A DNA stretch of 64,000 nt from Microvirga lotononidis (GTDB taxonomy: Bacteria; Pseudomonadota; Alphaproteobacteria; Rhizobiales; Beijerinckiaceae), in NCBI RefSeq assembly GCF_034627025.1, contig NZ_CP141049.1, forward strand, positions 124,001-188,000, read 5' to 3'. The translations under genes and the position numbers were made by a program. The notes beneath the pieces were generated by a model. The model worked only from the letters and a program-made list of their open reading frames with translations. It was not told the DNA's origin and searched no databases. Of the stretch, positions 45,776-54,956 are shown piece by piece (position 1 is the stretch's first letter; each line of letters begins with the position of its first letter).

Positions 45776-46378
45776 CTACCGCCCTGGCGTCTGCGCAGAC
45801 TTCACGAGCTGGCGCAAGGCCGCTGTATCCGGTTCACTGACAACAATCAACTCTTTGCCGCGGGGCTTCTCAGCTGGTTTTCGGGCAACCGAGGATGAAA
45901 TACCAACGGCGGCAACCTGCGGATTGCGAGGCTGCTTCTCTAGCGGCTTTCCTGAGACTGCTTTGTCCTTGTGGATCGCGCTGGTTTTCTCGCCGATGGC
46001 CTCTGTCCGGGATACGTCACGGGTGGCGTCATTGGGTTGGAGGTTTGCACCTTTGGCATCAGCCCTGACGGGGGGATACTCCCCCTGAGCCTGCTCGTGA
46101 GACTGGGACAGCTGGTTGATCTCGCGCCGAGCTGCGGCAAGATCTGCACGGAGCTGGGCCATCTCGGAGAGTGACACTCGAGCCTTCGTCTGCTCGGCAA
46201 CAAGCTGGGTCTGCGTGGCCTGCAGGCTTGTGACCTGATCACGAAACTGGTGTTCGACCGCAGCCGACGTGTGCCCAACGATGGCAAACGAGGTCCATCC
46301 TGCGGCGGCGGACAGGCTGAGGGCCAGGATTAGACCGCGGTGTGCGTTCAACAGACGTGGCGCAGACTCTTGGAACAT
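45776..46378 (-). CDS. Membrane-anchored coiled-coil protein, 200 residues
   Basis: ATG 46378 follows GGGAGG. Residues ~14-38 (RGLILALSLSAAAGWTSFAI) form one membrane span near the N-terminus. Residues ~45-95 are a Gln/Ala/Leu-rich coiled coil (QVTSLQATQTQLVAEQTKAR, MAQLRADLAAARREINQLSQ). The rest is a long Lys/Pro-rich disordered tail. This is a cell-envelope or adaptor type layout. The family is not recognised. Confidence 0.6.
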   Translation of the reverse strand: MFQESAPRLLNAHRGLILALSLSAAAGWTSFAIVGHTSAAVEHQFRDQVTSLQATQTQLVAEQTKARVSLSEMAQLRADLAAARREINQLSQSHEQAQGEYPPVRADAKGANLQPNDATRDVSRTEAIGEKTSAIHKDKAVSGKPLEKQPRNPQVAAVGISSSVARKPAEKPRGKELIVVSEPDTAALRQLVKSAQTPGR

Positions 46379-46673
46379 GGGCGCCTCCCGCATACGGAAG
46401 ATGACTGAAATTCAGCGCCGCTCATTCGGGCCCACGGTTGCGGCGACAAAGAGGCTGAAATGGATTACCTCGGGCCGCCGGCCGCCACGAACCAGGTGAC
46501 TTTGTTGTCTTAGTTAAGGCCGAATTAAAAGACGGAGAGGTGATGAATAGCCCGCTCGGAGCGATCCCTGATTGCCCGGCATGGTAGCGCAGAGCGCCGT
46601 CCCGCTCTGGCGCCTTGGCTGAAAGCTCGACCCTCTCGGCCGGAGTGCCTTCATCCAAACTGTTTATGCAGGC

Positions 46674-47081
46674 TCAAGCTGCTCGAGCGATCTCAGGGGA
46701 GTTCACCAGACGCGAGGTTTCATCACTGCCCAGGCTTGTCAGTGCCTCAAGAACCCGCATCGGAGCTGTCGCTGGAATCAACAGCGCATCGATGGAGGGG
46801 CATTCGGCCTCCGCGATCGCCTCGGACAGGAGGATCACCGGCCGGTCTGGGCGGTGCCGATGAAACTCATCGGCCAGGAGCCATCCATCGACAAGCCCGG
46901 GAAGGCTTATCTTCGTTACAAGCCAGTCGATTTGAGCGCGCTGCTGACAAAGTGATAGGAGACCCACATTTCCAGTCGGAACAGCGAGGACTTGGAAGCC
47001 GCCAGTCCGGAGAATCCCCTCCAGCAACTCGCGTGTGATCGGGTCATTGTCGACGACAAGAACGGTAGCTGAGGCTAGCAT
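46674..47081 (-). CDS. Degenerate response-regulator receiver protein
   Basis: The ~135-residue product begins MLASATVLVVDNDPITRELL, the acidic pocket of a receiver domain, and continues with EGILRTGGFQVLAVPTGNVG. Where the phospho-acceptor should be (usually LxTDxxLPG.DGW) it reads LVTKISLPGLVDGWLLADEF, so the Asp is replaced by Lys. The switch Thr and Lys segment is also weak (VILLSEAIAEAE, DALLIPATAPMRVLEAL). It probably works without phosphorylation. A longer frame starts at 47240 with an unsupported 53-residue extension. Confidence 0.6.
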   Translation of the reverse strand: MLASATVLVVDNDPITRELLEGILRTGGFQVLAVPTGNVGLLSLCQQRAQIDWLVTKISLPGLVDGWLLADEFHRHRPDRPVILLSEAIAEAECPSIDALLIPATAPMRVLEALTSLGSDETSRLVNSPEIARAA

Positions 47082-47348
47082 CTTTGGAGCATCGCGTATT
47101 ACTTGGGAGACCGGCCGATATTCTGCCGACTTGGTTGATGCTTCCTTAAACTGTCGTGGCGAACGGGTAGGTGCGCCAAGCTGCCATGCCTGATCCTCGA
47201 CGGTCCGACCGATTCCAGGCAGGGCACCGATCAATGGCATTGTACAAAATAAGCCTATGATCGTTCGAGGGTCGATCTACGCTGGTTTCGACTGAGACAT
47301 CCAAGCGAGCAGGATGTGCACGCTGAGGCAGGCCTGAGACAGTGTCCT

Positions 47349-47562
47349 ACCGACCCCTAGCCTTCCGGCTGCTCCCGGCGTGTGAGCCGGTCCACGAGTT
47401 CTGCCAGCCGAGCCGGGAGGTGTGTCTCAACCGCTCCATAGGTGAGCCGCAGCCGCTCCCCAAGCTGCTGAAGGTCATTAGAGGCCAGCGATTGATCGAA
47501 CGTGGAGTGAGTTGGGATTGAAAACGTGACTTCCGGGGCATCGGGCAGCGGCGCGAGGGCTG
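47349..47562 (-). pseudogene. C-terminal remnant of an unknown gene truncated by IS256
   Basis: A coherent frame, PLPDAPEVTFSIPTHSTFDQ, then SNDLQQLGERLRLTYGAVET and PARLAELVDRLTRREQPEG, ends at a TAG at 47349. It has no start codon before the IS256 end at about 47562. The N-terminal part was not found beyond the IS. Confidence 0.45.
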
Positions 47563-48963
47563 TAGAAATTGGAGTGGCGCAGTCTCCAGCATGCTTAGGA
47601 TATGGGGTTAAGCAGCAACGTCAATCATCTCCTGGCTCGATGAGATTTTGGGAAGCGTCTTCCAGCCATCGACCTTGCGCATCGTGATCTGGCCGGACGC
47701 CAGCAGCGCCCAGAACAGCATGGCCGCGGTCGCCGCTGAAGGCAGCACCGTCTGGGTCTTGATCCGCCGCTTGAACTCCTCATGCAGCCGCTCGATCGCA
47801 TTGGTGGTTCGGGCCGACTTCCACTGCGAGGGCGGCAGCTTTGTGAACGCAAACAGTGCCTCGCCGGCCTCCTCCAGGCTGTCGGCCACCGCCGGATGCC
47901 GCAGCTGCCATTTGCGAACAAAGGCTTTGCGCCGCTCCTTCATCTCCTCGGCCGTGGCGGCATAGATCATATCCGTGTAATCGGCCGTGATCTCCTCATG
48001 CAGCCGCTTGGGCGCATGGGCGAGCAGATTGCGGTGCTTATGCACCGTGCAGCGCTGCAGCGGGACCCCCTCCCACACCGCCGCGAGCGCCTGCTCCAGG
48101 CCCGGCGCGCCATCCACAATGACAAAGGCCGGCCGGCGCAGCTGGCGTGCCACGAGGTCGTCGAGCACCGCACGCCAGGCGGCCGTGGTCTCCCCGCCCA
48201 TGTTCTTGACCGCCAGCAGCACCTTCTGGCCATCCTCGCGCACCCCGATCACCACCAGCAGCGAAATCGAGGTCGCCTTCCTGTCGAGCCGGACCCGCAC
48301 CACCGTGCCGTCGAGGATCAGCCGCACGATCGGCTCGTCGGCGAGCGAGCGCTGGTTCCAGGCTTGCCAGTCGGTCTGCACCTTGCGCCAGACCCGGCTG
48401 ACCGTGTCCTTGCCGATGGCTCCGCCGAACAGGGCGGCTAAGGCCCGGCGGACCCGCCGGGTGTTGGTGCCGGCCAGATACGCTGAGGCAATCAGCGCAT
48501 CGGCGGCCTTGGTGCGCCGCTGATAAGCCCGAAGGGTTGCGCTTCTCCACTCAGTGGTGCGGCCATCCTCGGTACGCAAGCGCGCTCGCGGCACCGAAAT
48601 CTCTGTCTGGCCAAAGGTGCCGGTCAGGCTGCGGCAGCGGCTGCCATGGCGATAGCCGTGAGTGGAGGCGGGTGGTGCGGGACGCTCCTTGCGGCCATAG
48701 CGCGGCCGGCCCAGAGCCGCCTCGAGTTCCGCCTGAATGAGGGCTTCGATCCAGCCCCGCACCCGCTCGCGCACGCCGGTCTCGATCGGGTCGATCCAAT
48801 CGTCGAAAAGCCGGGCTTGCGGCTGGCCGGCAGGATGCGCAGCATCTGTCTTGCTGATAAGGTCCGTCATGGCGTGGTCTCCCACGGGACCGGAGCGCTC
48901 CAACGCCCGAATCCCGCTGTGTGGGTTGCAGCACCCGGAGACTACGCCACCCTCAAAAGTCTA
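47562..48963 (-). mobile_element. IS256-family element, about 1.4 kb
   Basis: Imperfect inverted ends starting GTAGA and sharing TGGCG(C/T)AGTCTCC bound one transposase gene. The outer flanks show no 8-9 bp duplication, so flanking DNA may have been rearranged after insertion. Confidence 0.75.
47608..48870 (-). CDS. IS256-family (Mutator-type) transposase
   Basis: The 420-residue transposase has the N-terminal RVRGWIEALIQAELEAALGR, the first catalytic Asp in LILDGTVVRVRLDRKATS, the second in FVIVDGAPGLEQALAAVW, the C..H box LQRCTVHKHRNLLAHAP and the Glu in TTNAIERLHEEFKRRIKTQ. ATG 48870 (MTDLISKTD) is preferred to an upstream start at 48903. The frame is intact, and the element may be active. 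Confidence 0.92.
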   Translation of the reverse strand: MTDLISKTDAAHPAGQPQARLFDDWIDPIETGVRERVRGWIEALIQAELEAALGRPRYGRKERPAPPASTHGYRHGSRCRSLTGTFGQTEISVPRARLRTEDGRTTEWRSATLRAYQRRTKAADALIASAYLAGTNTRRVRRALAALFGGAIGKDTVSRVWRKVQTDWQAWNQRSLADEPIVRLILDGTVVRVRLDRKATSISLLVVIGVREDGQKVLLAVKNMGGETTAAWRAVLDDLVARQLRRPAFVIVDGAPGLEQALAAVWEGVPLQRCTVHKHRNLLAHAPKRLHEEITADYTDMIYAATAEEMKERRKAFVRKWQLRHPAVADSLEEAGEALFAFTKLPPSQWKSARTTNAIERLHEEFKRRIKTQTVLPSAATAAMLFWALLASGQITMRKVDGWKTLPKISSSQEMIDVAA

Positions 48964-49589
48964 CCACCTCCCGGACGGCACCGGGCATCGATCGGGAGCA
49001 GGGCTTGCATTGAGACACTCTCGTTGGTGGCAGGACTGTGCCGCTGAATGCCCCTATGTGCTTGCCCTCGTTCAGGGTCCCTTGCTGGCAGAGCAGCGGC
49101 ATAATGTGGCAAATGTACGGACAGAAGGTCGTGAGTGTCTTGGCTCCAACCCCTCGCCTGTTCTACGTGAAAGGTAAAATTCCCTATTCGACAGGTTTCC
49201 AGCAGGGTCTCTCGGGTCAACGCCGGCAAACGGAGGATGGCGACTGGGAGGCTACCCCCTGGATCAAGGATGTGCGCTGGATCGCCACAATCTGCTCCAC
49301 TGAAAAGCGTCTCTTGCGCATGACAAACCTCCCTGAGCCCTCAAGGAAATTTGCCGACCAGACTAACAGAGCGGCTGGACCACTTCGTCCGTGTCACCTC
49401 AGTTACATCGCCAACTCCATGAGTTGCGACAAACCAACATAAGTTAACAAAAGCTTGCCCTACTGTCGGCTTCCCGACAGACGGATTACCTCCGAATCAG
49501 CATAGTCTTGTTGAGATAAGCAAGAACTGCGGGGGCGCTATACGGTCGTCAGCACATTGCCAGTCATCCTCCGAAGAAGAGGTGGCGGC
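48964..49589. other. Intergenic, no gene recognised
   Basis: It is longer than 600 bases with no convincing coding frame. The left part may contain the lost N-terminal half of the gene truncated at 47562, but I could not match it. Confidence 0.4.
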
Positions 49590-49811
49590 ATGGCTGCGCA
49601 CTTGGGTGTCTCAATGAAGCGTGAGAAACAAAAGCTTCTGCCGAGTAAGCGTCGGCATGTCATCCGCCTTGAGCGCCAACTCGCAGCTGTCGAAGCACAA
49701 ATTGCACGCCTTGAACAAGATCGGCACTTGGGCCTCGCGGAGCAGGATCATTTCTTTCTTTGGAAGCGGCCCTCACTCTTTGTGTCGTGGCGTCCACAGG
49801 TGCTCCACTAA
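49590..49811 (+). CDS. Hypothetical basic coiled-coil protein, 73 residues
   Basis: From ATG 49590 the product reads MAAHLGVSMKREKQKLLPSK, then RRHVIRLERQLAAVEAQIAR and LEQDRHLGLAEQDHFF. It has a basic N-terminus and a short coiled coil. GAGG lies upstream. The family is unknown. Confidence 0.45.
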   Translation: MAAHLGVSMKREKQKLLPSKRRHVIRLERQLAAVEAQIARLEQDRHLGLAEQDHFFLWKRPSLFVSWRPQVLH

Positions 49812-49925
49812 TCTCCCAATCATCATGACATGATCCTGCCGACGTGCCGATCCTCGCAAGAAATCTCACCAACTCCAACAGCGAGGCGGAGCTATGACAA
49901 GAGCAACAGGAACCGGAGGAATGTG

Positions 49926-50210
49926 ATGTTTGCTAACACGCTCAAACACCTGACTTCAGAACAGTCTCAACGGCCTACAGAGACTTACTCCCCAGACATT
50001 CTGCCTCTGATGCAGTCGCTGTTAGGGAGCTTGGCCGACATCGATTTTGAGTTCCAGAACGACCGTGAAACGATCCTGCAGAGCACAATCGAAGAACCTC
50101 TGAAACACAGGGCCATTGCCACCCTCAAAGAGCGTCATCACGAACGGCGCGCTCCTTATGTGAGAGAACTCGATGAGCTAGAGCGGCAAATTCAAATGAC
50201 CTTTACATAG
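49926..50210 (+). CDS. Hypothetical protein, 94 residues
   Basis: GGAGG lies seven bases before ATG 49926. The product starts MFANTLKHLTSEQSQRPTET and contains LPLMQSLLGSLADIDFEFQN with a charged helical end RRAPYVRELDELERQIQMTF. The start site and helical pattern suggest a real gene; no domain is recognised. Confidence 0.5.
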   Translation: MFANTLKHLTSEQSQRPTETYSPDILPLMQSLLGSLADIDFEFQNDRETILQSTIEEPLKHRAIATLKERHHERRAPYVRELDELERQIQMTFT

Positions 50211-50321
50211 AAGTGTAGTTAGTATGGAAAGCCGCACCGAGGGCCTCTCTGCTTCGGGTATGGCTGATGCGCAGCAGCAAGGTGCTGGCAGACGGGCAGA
50301 TAGCTCACTTGTCTGCAGGTT

Positions 50322-50558
50322 ATGCAGCGTGCGAAGGCAGCAGGATTGGCACATGACACCAGTTATGACCTTCCGGTGACGCAGGAAGACCTCGCGGATG
50401 CGATTAGAATGTCAATGGTTCACGTCAACCGTACCCTCATGGTTCTTCGCGCGGCAGGGGCAGTGGAATTCCAAAGCGGCAAGCTGACCGTGAGTGACAG
50501 GGACGAGCTGGTCGAGATAGCGGAGTTGGACGCGGGCTGCTCGCACCATCACCAGTAA
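50322..50558 (+). pseudogene. Crp/Fnr-family regulator, C-terminal helix-turn-helix remnant
   Basis: The 78 residues match the wing-helix of the Crp/Fnr proteins common in rhizobia: QRAKAAGLAHDTSYDLPVTQ, EDLADAIRMSMVHVNRTLMV and LRAAGAVEFQSGKLTVSDRD. The cyclic-nucleotide-like domain is absent. Just upstream, parts of the preceding helix (AHL..) are readable only in other frames, so the gene has decayed. Confidence 0.7.
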
Positions 50559-50675
50559 CTCACGCATTCCAATGATCTGCGAGCCGCTGGTTGCATGTCG
50601 CAGCAATAGCGGGACTGTCAACTTGACGCCCGGTGGGCAGAGCTGCGGCGAGTGCAGTCATCGAGCCAGTCTAAA

Positions 50676-51150
50676 TCAGCCGACGAGGGCAGCACCGGTC
50701 GCATCGCGCCATGAATTGAAGGCGCAATCGCGGGTCACGCGATACTCATTGGCAGAAAGACGGTGACGGTGGACCTGGAAGTGGTTGTGGATCGGAGTGT
50801 GAATAGATAGAAATTGTTGGGCATGCTGGACTGATTTGAACCGCCGCATGTGGCGCTCACGTCGTCGGCTGGGTTGGTGCGAGACTTCGCAGCGATTATT
50901 CAGGTATCGACTCTGCCGATGTTCGACAGCCGGAAGGATCTCGCGTTTGGCCGCAGCATAGGAGGCGAGTTTGCCCGTCACGATGACCCTCGGCACATAG
51001 CACAAGCCCTTAAGCAGCTTGCAAATGAAACGCTTGGCCGCCTTCTTGTTGTGCCGGCTCTGCACCAGCACGTCGAGCACGTTGCCGTGCTGATCAACAG
51101 CCCGCCAGAGGTAGTGCAGTTTGCCGCCGCGCTTCCTGGTCTCCCCATCG
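50676..51150 (-). pseudogene. IS6-family transposase, C-terminal fragment
   Basis: The frame holds GKLHYLWRAVDQHGNVLDVL (first Asp), VQSRHNKKAAKRFICKLLKG, and VEHRQSRYLNNRCEVSHQPS with the end RRFKSVQHAQQFLSIH, all of IS6/DDE type. VIVTGKLASYAAAKREI has Gly where the catalytic Asp of VITDKLASY should be. The N-terminus is missing beyond about 51130. It is inactive. Confidence 0.8.
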
Positions 51151-51330
51151 TCCCGTGGCGGCGACCCCGAACTCGTCATTGAGTTAGAGGATGGTTTCAG
51201 GCTCGTCCTAACAGCCAGCTTCGAGCAGATTGAAGACATGGCGGATGTTCTGGACGCTGCCGGTCCTGAAGAGAAGAGCGTCCTGAATCAGCTGCCAGCT
51301 TTTGTGCGAAAGGGCAGTTCCGCCGGTTGA
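51150..51330 (+). pseudogene. Possible 3' remnant of an unknown gene next to the IS6 fragment
   Basis: A coherent frame, DPELVIELEDGFRLVLTASF then EQIEDMADVLDAAGPEEKSV and LNQLPAFVRKGSSAG, ends at 51330. Its 5' side merges into the antisense of the IS6 fragment, so the true start was probably removed. The family is not recognised. Confidence 0.3.
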
Positions 51331-51394
51331 CCCGAGCTGACGGACTGATGCGCGCGATAGGTCACCTCTCGCGCGCATCAGTCCGGAGTGTACC

Positions 51395-51592
51395 TTAGCC
51401 TGCTCCAGTGCCCCCGATGTCGGAGCATCCCTTCTGGCTCTCGATGAATTCGATCTTGGCGTCGACAAGATCAGCCAGAGCGCTGTCCGGGGTCAGGACC
51501 CGCAAATCCATGGACGCCTGTTTAAGCTCAGTTAAGGTCGCTCCATCCAGCAATGTTCGTTCTGCAATGTGTGATGCTTCTGCGTAAGACAT
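51395..51592 (-). CDS. Hypothetical protein, 65 residues
   Basis: AAAGG lies eight bases before ATG 51592. The product MSYAEASHIAERTLLDGATL, then TELKQASMDLRVLTPDSALA and DLVDAKIEFIESQKG, is helical and acidic. The family is not known. Confidence 0.45.
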   Translation of the reverse strand: MSYAEASHIAERTLLDGATLTELKQASMDLRVLTPDSALADLVDAKIEFIESQKGCSDIGGTGAG

Positions 51593-51823
51593 CCTTAAAA
51601 CCTTTGACTCTTGTATGAACTGGCATTTGACGCCCGGAAGGAGACCTTCGGACGTTCCGTCGCGGGTCACTTGAGGGCGCAAATGCCCTCTGGAACCCAT
51701 TTCCAATGGTGAACGTCGGCAAGGAGACGAGGTGCTATATGATCCTCTGAACGTCTCCAGTTACCGTGACATCGTTTGCGCGTGTCTGGCCTAGGAACTG
51801 CGCGCTTGTCTTTGATATTCCGT

Positions 51824-52078
51824 CTATGAGGGTCTGCCGCCCTTCGTGGATCCCAGGTCGGTGAGCAGGATCATGCCATCCGGTCCATGCGCGACCCATT
51901 GGCAGTGACTGGCATAGTCGAGGCCTAGGTCAAACGCATCGCCTCGCTGCCCCAAGCTGAGGACCCACCAGTGCCGCAGCTTTTGGAGAGGCACACCCTC
52001 CCCTTCGGTCTTGCCCAGCCCTCGTACAAGATGGCGTACGATATGGCGGGCGATGCTCTCGGCCGGGTCGGTGCTCAC
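51824..52078 (-). CDS. Hypothetical protein coupled to the sigma factor gene, 84 residues
   Basis: The ATG overlaps the stop of the sigma factor gene (52075-52078), so it is translated after it. The product contains ESIARHIVRHLVRGLGKTEG, LRHWWVLSLGQRGDAFDLGL, and CQWVAHGPDGMILLTDLGST. It has no cysteines arranged as in zinc anti-sigma factors and no membrane span. It may modulate the sigma factor, inferred only from coupling. Confidence 0.5.
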   Translation of the reverse strand: MSTDPAESIARHIVRHLVRGLGKTEGEGVPLQKLRHWWVLSLGQRGDAFDLGLDYASHCQWVAHGPDGMILLTDLGSTKGGRPS

Positions 52079-52812
52079 GATTGGCGACCAGTGCGGCTTT
52101 GCAGGGATTGCCCCTGCATGAGTTCTTCAGGTGCATAGCCCAGAAGTTCGGCAAGCCGAAGCCGAGCTCGGTTGACTCGGCTCTTGATCGTCCCAATCGG
52201 GATCCCGCTGACCGTCGCGGCCTCTTCGTATGTAAGCCCGTGAGCGCCGACGAGAAGCAACGCCTCACGCTGGTCGGGAGCAAGTTTCGGTAACGCATTC
52301 TGCAGATCTTGGAGGTTGAGCCCGTCCATTTGCCCCGGAGCGATGGTCAACTGTGCAGCGTAGGCTCCATCCGGATCGGCAACCTCACGACTGCGCCTGC
52401 GATAGTCGGTGTAGTAGCCGTTGCGCAAGATCGTGAAGAGCCACGCGTTCAGGTTCGTGCCCGGCTGGAAGAGAGCCCGCTTGCTCAAGGCCTGAAGCAT
52501 GGTGGCTTGCACGAGATCATCGGCGCGATCTGGACTTTTCGTCAGGGAGATTGCGAAGGCACGCAGGATCGGTTGTGCTTCCACGATCCCATCCCGAAAC
52601 TCTGATAGCTGCGCCTCTGTCCTGAGTGCAAGGTGGCAGTCGATCGTGGCCGCCAAGATCCTGAGCGACTCCGGCACGGGCCAAGGGCCCATCGCTTCAT
52701 CCGCCAACCGCAGCTGCTGCCCCAAATGATCCTGGATATCCCCCGCTAGTGCCGGCCGATAGCCTGGCAATGCGATGGCGCTCTGCGATGTGGGAGAAGG
52801 ATTGCTGGGCAT
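52075..52812 (-). CDS. ECF sigma factor with an N-terminal NepR-like extension
   Basis: Residues ~71-245 form an ECF sigma factor of the alphaproteobacterial EcfG-like type: PILRAFAISLTKSPDRADDL, LFQPGTNLNAWLFTILRNGY in region 2, and LPKLAPDQREALLLVGAHGL then TYEEAATVSGIPIGTIKSRV in region 4. Before it lies an extension of ~70 residues with DHLGQQLRLADEAMGPWPVP, which resembles the NepR anti-sigma motif hLGxxLRxxYdexxxxPvPexf. The start at ATG 52812 is supported by GGAG six bases upstream, so the extension is translated. If the match is right, sigma and anti-sigma are one chain. The sigma assignment is firm; the NepR assignment is an inference. Confidence 0.85.
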   Translation of the reverse strand: MPSNPSPTSQSAIALPGYRPALAGDIQDHLGQQLRLADEAMGPWPVPESLRILAATIDCHLALRTEAQLSEFRDGIVEAQPILRAFAISLTKSPDRADDLVQATMLQALSKRALFQPGTNLNAWLFTILRNGYYTDYRRRSREVADPDGAYAAQLTIAPGQMDGLNLQDLQNALPKLAPDQREALLLVGAHGLTYEEAATVSGIPIGTIKSRVNRARLRLAELLGYAPEELMQGQSLQSRTGRQS

Positions 52813-53252
52813 GTTGCACTCCGCGACAGACGGCGGGAGCGCGCGATGTCTCTCAGCCGCCAGCGCCTAGGGCCATTTACCAGCGGTACTGACAAACGTG
52901 GGGTTGGTCAGCGCGAGCTACAAGGCAAAAGTGATTGAAATCGACAACCCGGCTGACGGACTCGACAATGTCCGTGCGTGACAGCGACACCATGGCCCGC
53001 CTATGTGGCATGAGCCTGGAGTTCAGATCAGTCGCGATCAGAGTTTTGATCCGGCGAGGGAATATCCCGGTCGCCGTAGCCACGCCGCCCGTTGAGTTTT
53101 ACCTTTGGGAACGGTGCGGGACGATCTTCGAGCATCCTGACGGCTTTCCAAACCGAGTTCACAACTCTCTGAGTGAGGCTGAGAGGGCGCTTGCCCATGA
53201 CGGGTTCGTCTCCTTCTACCTAACTGCACAACGGCAGTCGCTTCGCACACAA

Positions 53253-53624
53253 TTAGTCGTTTGCCTTTCGGTCGAGGACTTGAGAGAACGCGACTGTCAG
53301 CACCGTTTGATTGGCCTTGTCCATGACCTCGACGCACCAGCTTCGCCGGTTCTCGCCGATCTGATCACCTTCCGTGATCATGCCGCGCACCTTGGCCATG
53401 GCAGCATCTCGCGCCGCCTGAAGGTCAGGATACTTTTCTCCTTCAGGATCGTCGACCAAGCCGTCTTCAGTCCTGAGGTTGAAGTAGTACAGAGCCGTTT
53501 CCGCCCTTGGCTCGGGAGCCTGCGGCGGCTTGTGGGAGGGGTAACCGGAGCAAGGCGGGCCGCCCTCATCGTCCCGCCGCTTGAGATCGTCGCGCTGGCT
53601 CGGGTGCTTTGGAGCCTTGCTCAT
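53253..53624 (-). CDS. DUF6894-type protein
   Basis: After a ~35-residue hydrophilic start (MSKAPKHPSQRDDLKRRDDE) the protein has the DUF6894 core: ALYYFNLRTEDGLVDDPEGE, LQAARDAAMAKVRGMITEGD and WCVEVMDKANQTVLTVAFSQ. It is related to the 42569-42904 product. A TTG start at 53672 is possible. The function is unknown. Confidence 0.7.
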   Translation of the reverse strand: MSKAPKHPSQRDDLKRRDDEGGPPCSGYPSHKPPQAPEPRAETALYYFNLRTEDGLVDDPEGEKYPDLQAARDAAMAKVRGMITEGDQIGENRRSWCVEVMDKANQTVLTVAFSQVLDRKAND

Positions 53625-53735
53625 GCCGAAAGGGTTAAGACGAGCAGCAGGCTTTTTGATGTCGGACGGCAAGAGTGCTGCGGTCTCTTATGCCCTGCCA
53701 CTGGGCCGCCACGACTTAGATCGTGCGGGTTGATG

Positions 53736-53972
53736 TCAGCATCCGGTGCAGATCCCCTTCGAGACCTCTCTCAACTTGCGATCCCTGGCGCGCTCCGCGG
53801 CTTCGGCCTTTTGTCGAGCCTTGGCTGCCAATGCGGCCGATTCCTCAGCCGTATATGGTCGCGACGGGGTGGCTTTTAGACTTCGTGCCTCAGGCGCGGC
53901 CCTGTCCTGGGCCATGACCCCCGAAGATAACACCGACAAGGCAAGCAGGGCCGTAACGATCGTAACTCGCAT
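53736..53972 (-). CDS. Small secreted protein, 78 residues
   Basis: GAGGAG precedes ATG 53972. MRVTIVTALLALSVLSSGVM is a signal peptide with cleavage after VMA. The mature part is a charged helix, AEESAALAAKARQKAEAAER, and the C-terminus CTGC could form a disulfide or bind metal. It is divergent from the PRC-barrel gene. The family is not recognised. Confidence 0.6.
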   Translation of the reverse strand: MRVTIVTALLALSVLSSGVMAQDRAAPEARSLKATPSRPYTAEESAALAAKARQKAEAAERARDRKLREVSKGICTGC

Positions 53973-54140
53973 GGGAGCGCTCCTCGAGGAGCGTATCGGC
54001 GGCTCCAAGCCTGGATATAGGAGCGGCGACCTGGATCCCCAGTCCTTGGGCGGCGATGTGAGCTAATTTTTAGAAGCCCCCGAATAAGCCATTATCCTGG
54101 CTGATGGTTCATCGCGACCTCTGGTCGAGAGAAACCTTTC

Positions 54141-54539
54141 ATGCACATTTCTGCACCCCTCCTTGTCGCTACGCTCTGCCTGACAAGCCTAGCCCACGCT
54201 CAGAGCACCCCGCCTGCCTCCGGCGCGCCTCAGTTCATCACGATTGGCAGCGATGCCATCCTGAGTTCGCGGCTCATCGGCCTGAATGTTCAAACCGCGA
54301 GTGGCGAGGGTATGGGCAAGATCGAAGACATCGTCTTCGAGGGCGGTGAGATTATGGGGGTCGTGTTGTCCGTGGGAGAGATTCTGGGAGGCGGCCCGCG
54401 CTACGTGGCCGTGGACCCCTCTGGGATCTCGATCCGGTATGTGGAAGGCGATCACATGTGGCAGGCGACCATGAACGCCACTCTCGATCAGCTTAAATCA
54501 GCTCCAGAGTTCCGTTACGAAGGCAAATGGAAACGATAA
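54141..54539 (+). CDS. Secreted PRC-barrel domain protein
   Basis: The 132-residue product starts MHISAPLLVATLCLTSLAHA, a signal peptide. The PRC barrel follows: ILSSRLIGLNVQTASGEGMG, KIEDIVFEGGEIMGVVLSVG and EILGGGPRYVAVDPSGISIR. Periplasmic PRC-barrel proteins of this kind are common in rhizobia; their role is not established. The fold match is clear. Confidence 0.85.
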   Translation: MHISAPLLVATLCLTSLAHAQSTPPASGAPQFITIGSDAILSSRLIGLNVQTASGEGMGKIEDIVFEGGEIMGVVLSVGEILGGGPRYVAVDPSGISIRYVEGDHMWQATMNATLDQLKSAPEFRYEGKWKR

Positions 54540-54643
54540 CGGGTTCCGGCATGACGCTTGCAAGCTTCCTCTGAGGAGGCGGACGACGAGACCCGATGCC
54601 ACGACGCCTATCCATATTCATTCAGTGGGGTGGAATTCGCGCA

Positions 54644-54862
54644 ATGTTCATCATTGAGTTCTTTCGGGTCCGTGAAGGAGACGGTGCGCATGCCACCTTG
54701 GACCGGGTGGAACATGATACGGCCGATCTGGACGACGCCAAGGTCAGAGCGCAATCGCTGTTCGACACCCTGAACATGCCGCAAAAGCCCGATGCCTTGC
54801 GGATCATGGATCAGGATGGCGATGAGGTGTTCTTCTGGAGCCCGAAGCCTCACGGCAGGTGA
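54644..54862 (+). CDS. Hypothetical protein, 72 residues
   Basis: From ATG 54644 the product is MFIIEFFRVREGDGAHATLD, then DDAKVRAQSLFDTLNMPQKP and DALRIMDQDGDEVFFWSP. It is a compact alpha/beta pattern seen in many small rhizobial proteins. The ribosome binding site is weak. Confidence 0.55.
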   Translation: MFIIEFFRVREGDGAHATLDRVEHDTADLDDAKVRAQSLFDTLNMPQKPDALRIMDQDGDEVFFWSPKPHGR

Positions 54863-54956
54863 GAGGGGCACCCTCAGCAGGCACTGAGGCTTGGAATGGG
54901 GAACTGCTTCATCGAATATTCTGTTCTGCTCGATAAGGACTTACAGGAGAACAGCA

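Noticed and set aside
52935..53879. Plus-strand frame of 314 codons, possibly real in its first third
   Set aside because: From 53253 on it is antisense to the DUF6894 gene. The first part (VEFYLWERCGTIFEHPDGFP) is coherent, but there is no stop, no family match and no clear ribosome binding site, so I did not list it.
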